Of a stretch of 7,303 nucleotides of DNA, positions 1 to 6,897 are shown one piece after another. Origin of the DNA: an uncultured Opitutia bacterium (lineage in GTDB: Bacteria > Verrucomicrobiota > Verrucomicrobiia > Opitutales > UBA953); NCBI GenBank assembly GCA_903879465.1, contig CAIRLQ010000228.1:1-7303 (forward strand), given 5' to 3'. A model generated the notes under the pieces. It saw only the letters and a list, made by a program, of their open reading frames with translations, ran no database searches and had not been told where the DNA came from. Position numbers and translations under genes: made by a program. Each line of letters begins with the position of its first letter. Positions within the stretch are counted from its first letter, which is position 1.

Positions 1-1298
1 GGTCTTTGATGATATTATAGCCGAACTCATCCGTCTGACCGTAGGCCTGGCCGCCTTTGACCCCGCCGCCGGCCAGCCAGACGCTGAAGCAACGGGGGGT
101 GATGGTCGCGACCGTAGTTATCTTTGGTGATCTTGCCTTGGCTGTAGGCAGTGCGGCCGAATTCACCGCCCCAGATGACGAGCGTGTCTTCGAGGAGTCC
201 GCGTTGTTTTAAATCTTTAATCAGGGCCGCGGAGGCTTGGTCGGTTTGCTTGCACTGGCGTTTGATGCCGTTGGGCAGGCCGCCGTGTTGATCCCAGCCT
301 TGATGGAAGAGTTGGACGAAGCGCACGCCTTTCTCAATGAGGCGGCGGGCTTGCAGGCAATTGGCGGCGAACGATCCTGGCGTTTTGACGCTCTCGCCGT
401 ACAACGCCAGGGTGGCGGGGGATTCCTTGGAGAAATCGGCGACGTCTGGCACGCTGGTTTGCATGCGATAGGCCATCTCGGCCTGGGCTAAGCGGGCGTC
501 GACCTCGGGGTCGAGTTCGGCGGCGCGTTGATCGGCGTTAAGTTTGCCGAGCGCATCAAGCATGCCGCGTCGTGCGTGTGGCGAGACGCCCTCAGGATTG
601 GTGAGGTAGAGCACCGGTTCTTTACCGGCTTTGAACTGCACACCCTGATGTTCAGAAGGCAGGAAGCCGGCACCCCAAAGTCGAGAGTAGAGCGGTTGAT
701 CTTTCGAAGCGTCCTGCGAGACCATCACGATGAAGGCCGGCAGGTTTTCGTTCATGCTGCCAAGTCCGTAGGATGCCCACGCGCCCATGGATGGGCGGCC
801 AGCAACTTGGTTGCCGGAGCAGAAGAAGGTGATCGCCGGATCGTGATTGATAGCCTCCGTGTGGAGCGAACGAATGACGCAGATGTCGTCGGCGAGTTCT
901 CCCGTGTGGCTGAGTAGATCGCTATACTCGATGCCGCTCTGACCGTATTTCTTAAAATCGGTAAAGGAGCCCGCCAGGGGAAGGGTCGCCTGATAGCCGC
1001 TCATGCCCGTGAGGCGCTGGCCTTGGCGGACGGAATCAGGTAAAGGCTGGGTGTTCTTTTCCCGCAAGAGCGGTTTCGGGTCGAGCGTCTCGAGATGGGA
1101 GGGGCCGCCGGCCTGGAAGAGGTAAATGACGCGCTTGGCCTTCGCCGGGAAGTGGGTCCCCTTGGGGAATGGCGCAGCTTGGGCCTCGCCGATAATGCCA
1201 CGCATGGCCAGAGCACCGAGTCCAAGCGCGGAGGCTCCGAGGAAGTGGCGGCGCGTCGGGCGCAGCAGTCCGTCGTAAGATGGCTTATCGGGGTGCAT
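1..1298 (-). CDS. DUF1501 family Tat-exported protein, frame broken near the 3' end and cut by the window edge
   Basis: This is a member of the DUF1501 family (PF07394), distantly related to the alkaline phosphatase/sulfatase superfamily; its biochemical role is not established. As it stands the frame is 423 codons (1298 down to 27). The N-terminus has a twin-arginine signal (TRRHFLGA, residues 15-22), a hydrophobic stretch and an alanine-rich cleavage area near residues 38-42, so export in folded form is expected. Family motifs include FQAGGPSHLETLDPK (61-75), and WGGEFGRT and GRDHHP close to the end. After HHP (residue 401) the frame becomes an arginine-rich, unrelated tail of 22 residues. 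Skipping one base in the C-run there gives RCFSVWLAGGGVKGG and then AYGQTDEFGYN, which is family-like and stays open to position 1. The real gene therefore continues off the left edge. The start lies 3 nt after the stop of the DUF1549/DUF1553 gene, without a clear Shine-Dalgarno, which suggests coupled translation. Family assignment is secure; intact versus broken status is not. Confidence 0.9.
94..99 (-). other. Homopolymer frameshift site in the DUF1501 gene
   Basis: Six G on the plus strand (CCCCCC in the gene) follow the codons for the conserved GRDHH. With six C the frame ends 22 residues later at position 27. With five C the reading continues as HHPRCFSVWLAGGG, typical of DUF1501 proteins, and has no stop before the window edge. 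A single inserted base, real or from sequencing or assembly, is the simplest explanation. A +1 slip on CCC-C cannot be excluded. Confidence 0.82.
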
Positions 1299-1301
1299 AG
1301 T

Positions 1302-4300
1302 TTAGCGTGAGGTGACGGCGGCGTCGCTCGCTAGGATGGTCGAGCAGACTAAAGTGAGCGCCGCTAAAGAGGGATCGGTAGGCATGCTGGGCGACACCAA
1401 TGCGGCAGCGATTTTTTTGGCTTTCGGATCTACCTTGGGTGCAGACACGGCGGGGGGAGTTGGGGGAAAGGGCGGCGGATTGGCTTTCTGGACGGCGTAG
1501 AGTTCGGTCAGGGCGGCGAGTTCGGGAGCACGTGGCTCGCGGGTGCAGACATGGCGAAAGGCGAGGGTGATCTGGGCGGTGGGTTCGGAGGAGGATTTGC
1601 TTACGCGGGTGGCGAGATTCTTGGCGGCTTCGACGAAGCCGGGATTGTTCAGCAAGACTAGGGCCTGCAGTGGGGTGTTGGTGTTGAGTCGCTTGGGCTG
1701 GCAGACTTCGCGAGAACCAGCGTCGAAAATTAACATATTGTCCGGAGGTGCGGTGCGCTTCCGATAAGTGTAGAGGCTGCGACGCTTGGCGGATTCCTGC
1801 ACGCTTTCGCCGCCGACTTTCTCGACGAGCGTACCCGCGGCGAGTAAGGCTTGGTCGCGCACCATCTCGGCGGTCAGGCGGAGTACTGGGCCGCGCGCGA
1901 GTAACCGGTTGGCAGGATCTTTTTCGCGGGCTTCGGCGGTCGGTGTCGAAGATTGTCGGAAGGTGGAACTTAGTACCATGCGTCGGAGCATCGCCTTGGT
2001 ATTCCAGCCACTCTTGATGAAATCAACGGCGAGGGTGTCGAGTAATTCTGGGTGCGAAGGCAGGTCTCCTTGCATGCCCATGTTTTCACTCGTGGCGACG
2101 AGTCCGGTGCCGAAGACCTGTGCCCAAAGTCGATTGATCATGACGCGTGAGGTCAACGGATGTTGGGGGTCGGTCAGCCAGCGGGCGAGGCCGAAGCGAT
2201 TGGCCGGCAGGGAAGGATTCCACGGGAAAATACGCGCCGGCACGCCGGGCTCGCATGGTTTGGTCAGATCGGGCTTATCGTATTCTCCGCGCGTCAGGAC
2301 ATAGCTTTTCGGCGCCAGCTCGGAATGCTCCATCGCAAAGAAGGCTGGGGCGGATTCTTGGTGTGTCGCCAATACGCGCTGGGCCAGCTGGAGTCGCTCC
2401 CAGGCCTGTGCGTAGCCGGGGTCCATCCTCAGTCGGTCGTGTTCTGCTAGCGTCGACGCCGGTAGGGTATGGGCATCGATTCCGTGCAACACAGCGACTT
2501 CGGCGGAAGTCAGGGCCTTGCGCCATAGCTGGATCTCGTCAAGGGAACCGTTACGGAAGCCCGCGTCGCGGGAACGGGAGCCGATCTCTAGTACGTTGTC
2601 ACGCGGTTTCGCGTTCAGTGTGTCGCGTAGGACGGTAGTCTTGGTTTCCCGGCCGTCGACGTAGATGTGCAATCCGGCGGCGCTCGATGACCCGTCGTAG
2701 GTGACTGTGATGCGTTGCCAGGTTTCTAGCGGCAGCTCTTCATCAGTCTGAATCGAGGCGGCGCTATTAGGCCAGAGGTGGATCATGCTCCACCGGAGTT
2801 TTCCGTGGTCGATAATCAGTTCTACGCCGGTCGCATCACCGTCCCCGGTGTAAAAGCCCGTGGCATGCATGACCGTGGCGCGGACATTCTTTTCACCTAG
2901 GCGCATGAAGGCCGAAAAAGTAAATGGATCAAAGCGGCCGAGTTGCTTGAACTCTGGTAGGATGAGGCCGGCATCGCCATCGAACTTCAGCCCTTGGCCC
3001 TTGACTCCTGGTACGAGTTTGAGGTCTTCCGGCGAACTTCGGCGTTCGAATTTAGCCGTCGGTCCTCCGGCGATACTGTTATCGGCGCCGGTCTTGGTTA
3101 GCGTATCGAGGGTGAAATGGGCGGTCGGTGTAGGCACGGCAACCTGGGTCGCAATCTTAGGGAGAGGGATTTGGCTCAATGCCTTTTCGGCGGCGAGCAC
3201 GGCGGCGCGCAGGTCAGTTTCTTTTTTGCGGTCTTCGTCGGATTTAAAAAGACGGGTGAAAGGCGGCGGTACCTCGCCGTGGTAGGAAAGTAGGCCGTTT
3301 TCGTTCTGGTCGCCAAACATCGCCGCCATCGAGTAGTAGTCGCGTTGGGAGATTGGGTCGTACTTGTGGTCGTGGCAGCGGGAGCATTCCAACGTCAGGC
3401 CCATGAATCCGTAGCCAGCTGTCATCACCCGGTCATTGATACCGTCTTGACGAAATTCTTCGGCAATCGAACCACCTTCGAAGGTCATGCGATGCAGTCG
3501 GTTGTAGGCCGTAGCGACGCGTTGGTCTTGCGTCGGATTCGGAAGCAGGTCGCCCGCCAGCTGGTCGGTCAGAAACTGATCGAAAGGCTTATTACTGTTA
3601 AACGCATCGAGCACCCAGTTGCGCCAAGGCCAAGCGAACATCGGCTTATCGCCCGTGTAGCCCCAGGTGTCCGCGTAACGTGACAAATCCAGCCAGCCGA
3701 CGGCGAGGTGTTCACCGAAGCGAGCAGAGGCGAGCAGGTTGTCGACCCGTTTCTCATAGGCATCGGATGAAGTATCGGCCAAGAAGGCATCGACCTCTGC
3801 GAGGGACGGCGGGAGTCCGGTTAGAGCGAAGGAAGCTCTGCGTAGGAGGGTGGTGCGATCGGCCGGGGCGGAGATTTTTAGGCCGGCTTGGGTCGCTTGA
3901 TTTACAATGAAATAATCGATCGGATCTTTGGGCCAGGAGTTTTCCGAAATCTTTGGGGCGGGGTGGCTCTGCGGGCTGACGAAGGCCCAGTGCCGATCAT
4001 ATTTGGCGCCTTGTTTGATCCAGCGTGTGAGGATTTCTTTTTGGGCAGCGTTCAGCGGGCGATGGAGGTCGGGCGGAGGCATGACCTCTTCAGGGTCATT
4101 AGAGTGGATACGATGAACGAGCGCGCTTTTCGCGGTGACTCCGGGTACGACTGCGATTTCGCCGCTTTTGAGTTTCTTCGTGGCACCTTCAATTTCGTCG
4201 AGGCGAAGTCCGGCTTTCCGGCCTTTGTTCGCATCGGGTCCGTGACAACCAAAACACCGATCAGATAAAATGGGGCGGACCTCGCGATTGAAGTCGATGG

Positions 4301-4367
4301 GCGAGTCCGCAGCTGGAGCGGCGTTGGCCGCCAGCAGGAAGAGAAGGGCTGACGCGGGGACGCGCAT
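1302..4367 (-). CDS. Secreted PSCyt1-DUF1549-LamG-DUF1553 cytochrome-like protein
   Basis: This 1021-residue exported protein belongs to a family typical of Planctomycetota and Verrucomicrobiota. Its catalytic role is unknown; members often sit near sulfatases and polysaccharide-use genes. Residues 1-20 (MRVPASALLFLLAANAAPAA) form a clear Sec signal peptide, which is why this start is preferred. PSCyt1 (PF07635) covers about 24-127, with a heme c motif CFGCH (38-42) and a possible Met ligand in EVMPPP (M96). DUF1549 (PF07583) covers about 146-352 and carries a second CxxCH, CSRCHDHKYDP, from 328. A LamG/concanavalin-like beta-sandwich lies at about 416-628 (FDPFTFSAFMRL, WQRITVTYDG, LDEIQLWRKALT). 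DUF1553 (PF07587) covers about 724-923 (RFGLARWLTDPQHPLTSRV, NTNTPLQALVLLNNP). A proline-rich linker (963-978) precedes the usual end, TLVCSTILASDAAV. An in-frame ATG at 4433 would add 22 residues. DUF1501 follows after 3 nt, the common gene order for this pair. No convincing promoter was found upstream. Confidence 0.93.
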   Translation of the reverse strand: MRVPASALLFLLAANAAPAADSPIDFNREVRPILSDRCFGCHGPDANKGRKAGLRLDEIEGATKKLKSGEIAVVPGVTAKSALVHRIHSNDPEEVMPPPDLHRPLNAAQKEILTRWIKQGAKYDRHWAFVSPQSHPAPKISENSWPKDPIDYFIVNQATQAGLKISAPADRTTLLRRASFALTGLPPSLAEVDAFLADTSSDAYEKRVDNLLASARFGEHLAVGWLDLSRYADTWGYTGDKPMFAWPWRNWVLDAFNSNKPFDQFLTDQLAGDLLPNPTQDQRVATAYNRLHRMTFEGGSIAEEFRQDGINDRVMTAGYGFMGLTLECSRCHDHKYDPISQRDYYSMAAMFGDQNENGLLSYHGEVPPPFTRLFKSDEDRKKETDLRAAVLAAEKALSQIPLPKIATQVAVPTPTAHFTLDTLTKTGADNSIAGGPTAKFERRSSPEDLKLVPGVKGQGLKFDGDAGLILPEFKQLGRFDPFTFSAFMRLGEKNVRATVMHATGFYTGDGDATGVELIIDHGKLRWSMIHLWPNSAASIQTDEELPLETWQRITVTYDGSSSAAGLHIYVDGRETKTTVLRDTLNAKPRDNVLEIGSRSRDAGFRNGSLDEIQLWRKALTSAEVAVLHGIDAHTLPASTLAEHDRLRMDPGYAQAWERLQLAQRVLATHQESAPAFFAMEHSELAPKSYVLTRGEYDKPDLTKPCEPGVPARIFPWNPSLPANRFGLARWLTDPQHPLTSRVMINRLWAQVFGTGLVATSENMGMQGDLPSHPELLDTLAVDFIKSGWNTKAMLRRMVLSSTFRQSSTPTAEAREKDPANRLLARGPVLRLTAEMVRDQALLAAGTLVEKVGGESVQESAKRRSLYTYRKRTAPPDNMLIFDAGSREVCQPKRLNTNTPLQALVLLNNPGFVEAAKNLATRVSKSSSEPTAQITLAFRHVCTREPRAPELAALTELYAVQKANPPPFPPTPPAVSAPKVDPKAKKIAAALVSPSMPTDPSLAALTLVCSTILASDAAVTSR

Positions 4368-4430
4368 GGGGTGGTGACACTCAACTTGTCCGTGCTGTTC
4401 CTGTCGAATGGCGAATCCGGACGGATGTTT

Positions 4431-4449
4431 CATCCTGTAATCGCTCCCT
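4431..4449 (-). promoter_or_regulatory. Alternative upstream start with a Shine-Dalgarno-like AGGGAG
   Basis: The cytochrome-like gene has a second in-frame ATG at 4431-4433, preceded at 4444-4449 by AGGGAG with 10 nt between. This is a better ribosome-binding match than anything before the ATG at 4365-4367, where the upstream bases (GTGTCACCACCCC) show none. Starting here would put 22 polar residues in front of a complete signal peptide. The protein features favour the inner start and the ribosome-binding match favours the outer one; the inner start is preferred with moderate confidence. Confidence 0.35.
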
Positions 4450-4530
4450 GTTTTCTTATGACCGATGAACCTCGCAGGATGTGGATTTGCACGCTCGCAC
4501 CCTTTCGGTCTTATGGTCTTGGCTTAGTTG

Positions 4531-4546
4531 AGGGAAAACGGTCCCT
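4531..4546. repeat. Short inverted repeat AGGGA-N6-TCCCT in the divergent intergenic region
   Basis: Perfect 5-bp arms at 4531-4535 and 4542-4546 flank a 6-bp spacer. It sits about 40 bp upstream of the glmM -35 candidate and between the two divergent transcription units. The geometry (5-6-5) equals that of the inverted repeat over the -10 box 55 bp downstream, but the arm sequences differ. It could be an operator half-site pair or chance; arms this short are weak evidence. Confidence 0.3.
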
Positions 4547-4572
4547 ATCTTTCGCTCAGGTGTTTCTAATGA

Positions 4573-4601
4573 TTGAAATGGTCATATCCTTCATATAGGA
4601 T
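4573..4601 (+). promoter_or_regulatory. Candidate sigma-70 promoter of the glmM operon
   Basis: TTGAAA (4573-4578, five of six to the -35 consensus) is followed by exactly 17 bp and TAGGAT (4596-4601, four of six to the -10 consensus, with the key first T, second A and last T). Transcription would start near 4608 and give a leader of about 47 nt before the glmM ATG at 4655. The region is AT-richer than the flanking genes. No other comparable match was seen in the intergenic region on the plus strand. Confidence 0.55.
4586..4601. repeat. Inverted repeat ATCCT-N6-AGGAT overlapping the glmM -10 box
   Basis: Perfect 5-bp arms at 4586-4590 and 4597-4601 are separated by TCATAT. The right arm coincides with the candidate -10 hexamer of the glmM promoter, the expected place for a repressor site. 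TCATAT also occurs as a direct repeat at 4582-4587 and 4591-4596. No known regulator motif was recognised. Confidence 0.35.
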
Positions 4602-4654
4602 GGTTATCAGTCATTTAGTATTGCCAAAACCTGCGGGAAAAGCCAAATAACGGT

Positions 4655-6010
4655 ATGGTCACCAAACTCTTCGGTACGGATGGCATCCGCGGCAGGGCTA
4701 ATGAGTACCCGATAACGCCGGAAATCGCATTACGCATCGGTCAGGCGATTTCACGCGTGCTCCGATCCAGCGGTGCCAATCACAACCGCGTTATTATCGG
4801 CAAGGACACTCGGGTTTCAGGTTATATGTTGGAGACGGCGCTCACGAGCGGCTTGGTCTCGAGCGGGATGGATGTCTTTCTCGTCGGACCGATCCCGACC
4901 CCGGCGGTGGCCCACTTGACCAAGTCGATGGGCTGCGGCGCGGGCATCATGCTCACGGCCTCGCACAATCCTTTCGAAGATAACGGACTGAAGATTTTCG
5001 GTCCGGATGGCTACAAGCTTTCCGATGATCTCGAGGCTTTGGTCGAACAGGAGGTTCTGTACGACGTGAAAGCCAATGGCGTGACTGGAGACAAGATTGG
5101 CAAAGCGTATCGTATCGATGACGCGCGCGGTCGTTATATTGAATATGCCAAGCAGAGCCTTGGGCAGGCTTACCTGGATGGTATGAAGATCGTCGTCGAT
5201 TGCGGACATGGCGCTGGTTATCTCTTAGCTCCACTTATTTTTAAAGAGCTCGGCGCCAAGGTCGTTAAATTAGGGGTCGAGCCTGATGGACTAAATATCA
5301 ATGCCGGTTTCGGCGCTTTGCATCCCGAAGTCGCAGGTAAGATTGTCCGTGAGCAGGGTGCAGATATCGGTATTTCACTAGACGGTGACGCCGATCGGGT
5401 GATTTTTACGGACGCCTCGGGGGCCAGTATTTCCGGTGACCGGATTTTGGCCCTTTGCGCACTTGCCTTGAAGGAAGAAGGGAAACTCAAAGGGGATACG
5501 ATGGTCTGCACGGTGATGTCCAATCTCGGCTTGCATGAGGCCATGCGTAAAGCGGGGGTCGGGGTCATTACCACGGCGGTGAGCGATCGCTACGTGATCG
5601 AGGCTTTACGCAAGGGGAGCTATTCTTTTGGTGGCGAGAACTCCGGGCACCTGATTTTTTCCGACCATGCCACGACCGGTGATGGCATCATGAGCGCCTT
5701 GCAGGTCCTGCGTATCATGCGCAACAAGGGTGCAACGATTGCCCAGTTGGCGAACTGCATGCGTGAATATCCGCAATCACTCGTCAACCTCAAGGTGCGC
5801 TCCCGGATTCCGTTGGCGCAGTTGGATTCCCTGCAGGCCGAACTGCGCAAGGCGGACGCCTCCTTCGGGACGGCTGGTCGCCATCTCATCCGCTATTCTG
5901 GCACTGAGAGTAAATTGCGCATCCTGGTCGAGCACCAGGAGCAATCTGAGGTCGACCGCTGGTCGTTGGTTTTCCGTCATGCGATTGAAAAGGATTTCGC
6001 CAAGCTCTGA
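4655..6010 (+). CDS. glmM: Phosphoglucosamine mutase GlmM
   Basis: GlmM is a cytoplasmic enzyme that interconverts glucosamine-6-phosphate and glucosamine-1-phosphate, the second step toward UDP-GlcNAc. The 451 residues match the usual family length (about 445-460). The N-terminal GTDGIRG (7-13) is typical. The phosphoserine loop TASHNP puts the catalytic serine at S103. The magnesium loop DGDADR (243-248) supplies D243, D245 and D247. The sugar-specificity loop is GGENSGH (326-332). The phosphate-binding loop is RYSGTESKLR (413-422), where most GlmM proteins have RxSGTEP. The closest alternative is phosphomannomutase or phosphoglucomutase of the same superfamily, but the GTDGIRG start, the GGENSGH loop and the neighbouring glmS support GlmM. 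The ATG at 4655 is directly followed by the family's N-terminus (VTKLFGTDGIRG), and no strong Shine-Dalgarno precedes it. Its TGA overlaps the next gene's ATG (TGATG, 6008-6012), which indicates translational coupling. Confidence 0.96.
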   Translation: MVTKLFGTDGIRGRANEYPITPEIALRIGQAISRVLRSSGANHNRVIIGKDTRVSGYMLETALTSGLVSSGMDVFLVGPIPTPAVAHLTKSMGCGAGIMLTASHNPFEDNGLKIFGPDGYKLSDDLEALVEQEVLYDVKANGVTGDKIGKAYRIDDARGRYIEYAKQSLGQAYLDGMKIVVDCGHGAGYLLAPLIFKELGAKVVKLGVEPDGLNINAGFGALHPEVAGKIVREQGADIGISLDGDADRVIFTDASGASISGDRILALCALALKEEGKLKGDTMVCTVMSNLGLHEAMRKAGVGVITTAVSDRYVIEALRKGSYSFGGENSGHLIFSDHATTGDGIMSALQVLRIMRNKGATIAQLANCMREYPQSLVNLKVRSRIPLAQLDSLQAELRKADASFGTAGRHLIRYSGTESKLRILVEHQEQSEVDRWSLVFRHAIEKDFAKL

Positions 6011-6894
6011 TGATACCTTTTGACTTTAAAGATTCTGCTTTGGCTTCGTCGTGGTCTGCGCTCACGAAGCGCCCCTTGGCTGACCTTGCCATCGGTAATC
6101 ACGCCTTACGTCAGCATCAGGCGGAGCTTTTGAACGCGGCTCAGGTTCAGTCTGTTCCTGCGCATGGCCACACTTATGTCGTAGCTTCATCCGCATGGCT
6201 TGAGCTGGAAGACGTCTTGGCTTTCATGGCGCAAGCGACGGCCGGGAGATTGGTGGCCACGGACGGGTTTGTCATCATCGCTCGCAACGGTGCGTCCGGA
6301 ACGGATGTACCGGTAACGCGTTCTTTCCTGATCAATCATCCGTGGGATCTACTTCTCGCAAACGAGCGTTTCCTGGCTAAGAAGCAAGACTACACCCGGG
6401 CGGTTGATTGCCATCCATCCCTTTACGTCGATGGCAGGCTACAGGTCGGCAAAGGTACGAAGATCTTGCCGGGCGTGGTCATCGAGGGCGATGTGGTGAT
6501 TGGCGATGACTGTAAAATTGGCCCTAACTGTTATATCCGCGGCGCCACGTCGATTGGTAACCGCTGCCATGTCGGTCAGTCGGTGGAATTGAAGAACTCT
6601 ATCCTCATGGACGGTACCAATGTGGGGCATTTGTCCTATGTGGGGGATTCGGTGCTCGGTGCGAAAGTCAACTTCGGCGCCGGCACCGTCACTTCGAATC
6701 TTCGACATGATGGTAAAAATCACCGAAGCCTCGTGGGTGACGCATTGATCGACACCGGTCGTCGAAAGTTCGGGGCCATCGTGGGTGATGGTGTGCATAC
6801 CGGCATTAACACCTCCATCTATCCCGGGCGCAAGATCTGGCCTGGTGCAACCACTCGCCCCGGCGCCATCGTCGAGCGCGACATTCTTTCCTAA
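6010..6894 (+). CDS. GlmU-like glucosamine-1-phosphate N-acetyltransferase with a degenerate nucleotidyltransferase half
   Basis: This 294-residue protein probably acetylates GlcN-1-P with acetyl-CoA to give GlcNAc-1-P. Residues about 137-290 form a left-handed beta-helix of hexapeptide repeats (VIEGDVVIGDDCKIGPN and onward). Aligned by eye to the E. coli GlmU C-terminal domain without gaps, every key acetyltransferase residue is present: R177 (R333), K195 (K351), H207 in VGHLSYVGD (H363, catalytic base), Y210 (Y366), N221 (N377), N230 (N386) and K236 (K392). The segment NFGAGTVTSNLRHDGKN and IDTGRRKFG resemble archaeal-type GlmU-like proteins. Residues 1-130 look like a shrunken sugar nucleotidyltransferase domain: TKRPLADLAIGNHALR resembles the start of the 'alternate GlmU' family (PF13562/TIGR03991), and NHPWDLLLANE a linker motif. 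There is no GxGTRM-type nucleotide loop. At 294 residues it is well short of the usual roughly 390-460. Uridylyltransferase activity is therefore unlikely. It overlaps glmM by 1 nt and ends 3 nt before glmS. Confidence 0.85.
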   Translation: MIPFDFKDSALASSWSALTKRPLADLAIGNHALRQHQAELLNAAQVQSVPAHGHTYVVASSAWLELEDVLAFMAQATAGRLVATDGFVIIARNGASGTDVPVTRSFLINHPWDLLLANERFLAKKQDYTRAVDCHPSLYVDGRLQVGKGTKILPGVVIEGDVVIGDDCKIGPNCYIRGATSIGNRCHVGQSVELKNSILMDGTNVGHLSYVGDSVLGAKVNFGAGTVTSNLRHDGKNHRSLVGDALIDTGRRKFGAIVGDGVHTGINTSIYPGRKIWPGATTRPGAIVERDILS

Positions 6895-6897
6895 ACC

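Noticed and set aside
1452..1478. G-rich tract (runs of 6, 5, 3, 2, 2) as a G-quadruplex, or as another frameshift point
   Set aside because: Only three runs have three or more G, so a standard four-run quadruplex is not met. The opposite strand encodes a proline-rich linker, and the frame after it gives the expected family C-terminus, so there is no frame error here.
2147..2638. Plus-strand open frame of 163 codons opposite the cytochrome-like gene, with similar frames at 528-917, 1786-2304, 2860-3285 and 3888-4268
   Set aside because: The opposite strand encodes well-conserved domains throughout. These frames give arginine- and serine-rich or otherwise unfamiliar proteins with no recognisable motif, as expected for shadow frames in GC-rich DNA.
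4371..4598. 75-codon plus-strand frame in the intergenic region before glmM
   Set aside because: It overlaps the candidate glmM -35 box and ends just before the -10, covers the divergent gene's leader, shows no family motif and has no clear ribosome-binding site. It is probably chance.
5583..5590. GCGATCGC octamer resembling the cyanobacterial HIP1 element
   Set aside because: It is a single copy inside the glmM codons for SDRY, with no abundance in the window; chance in coding DNA.
4655..6010. Phosphomannomutase/phosphoglucomutase instead of GlmM
   Set aside because: The N-terminal GTDGIRG, the GGENSGH sugar loop, the length of 451 residues and the operon with glmS all fit GlmM better.
6895..6897. 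A glmS ribozyme upstream of glmS
   Set aside because: The glmS start is 3 nt after the previous stop, so no ribozyme fits in the gap, and no ribozyme core was recognised. The operon leader before glmM is also only about 47 nt.
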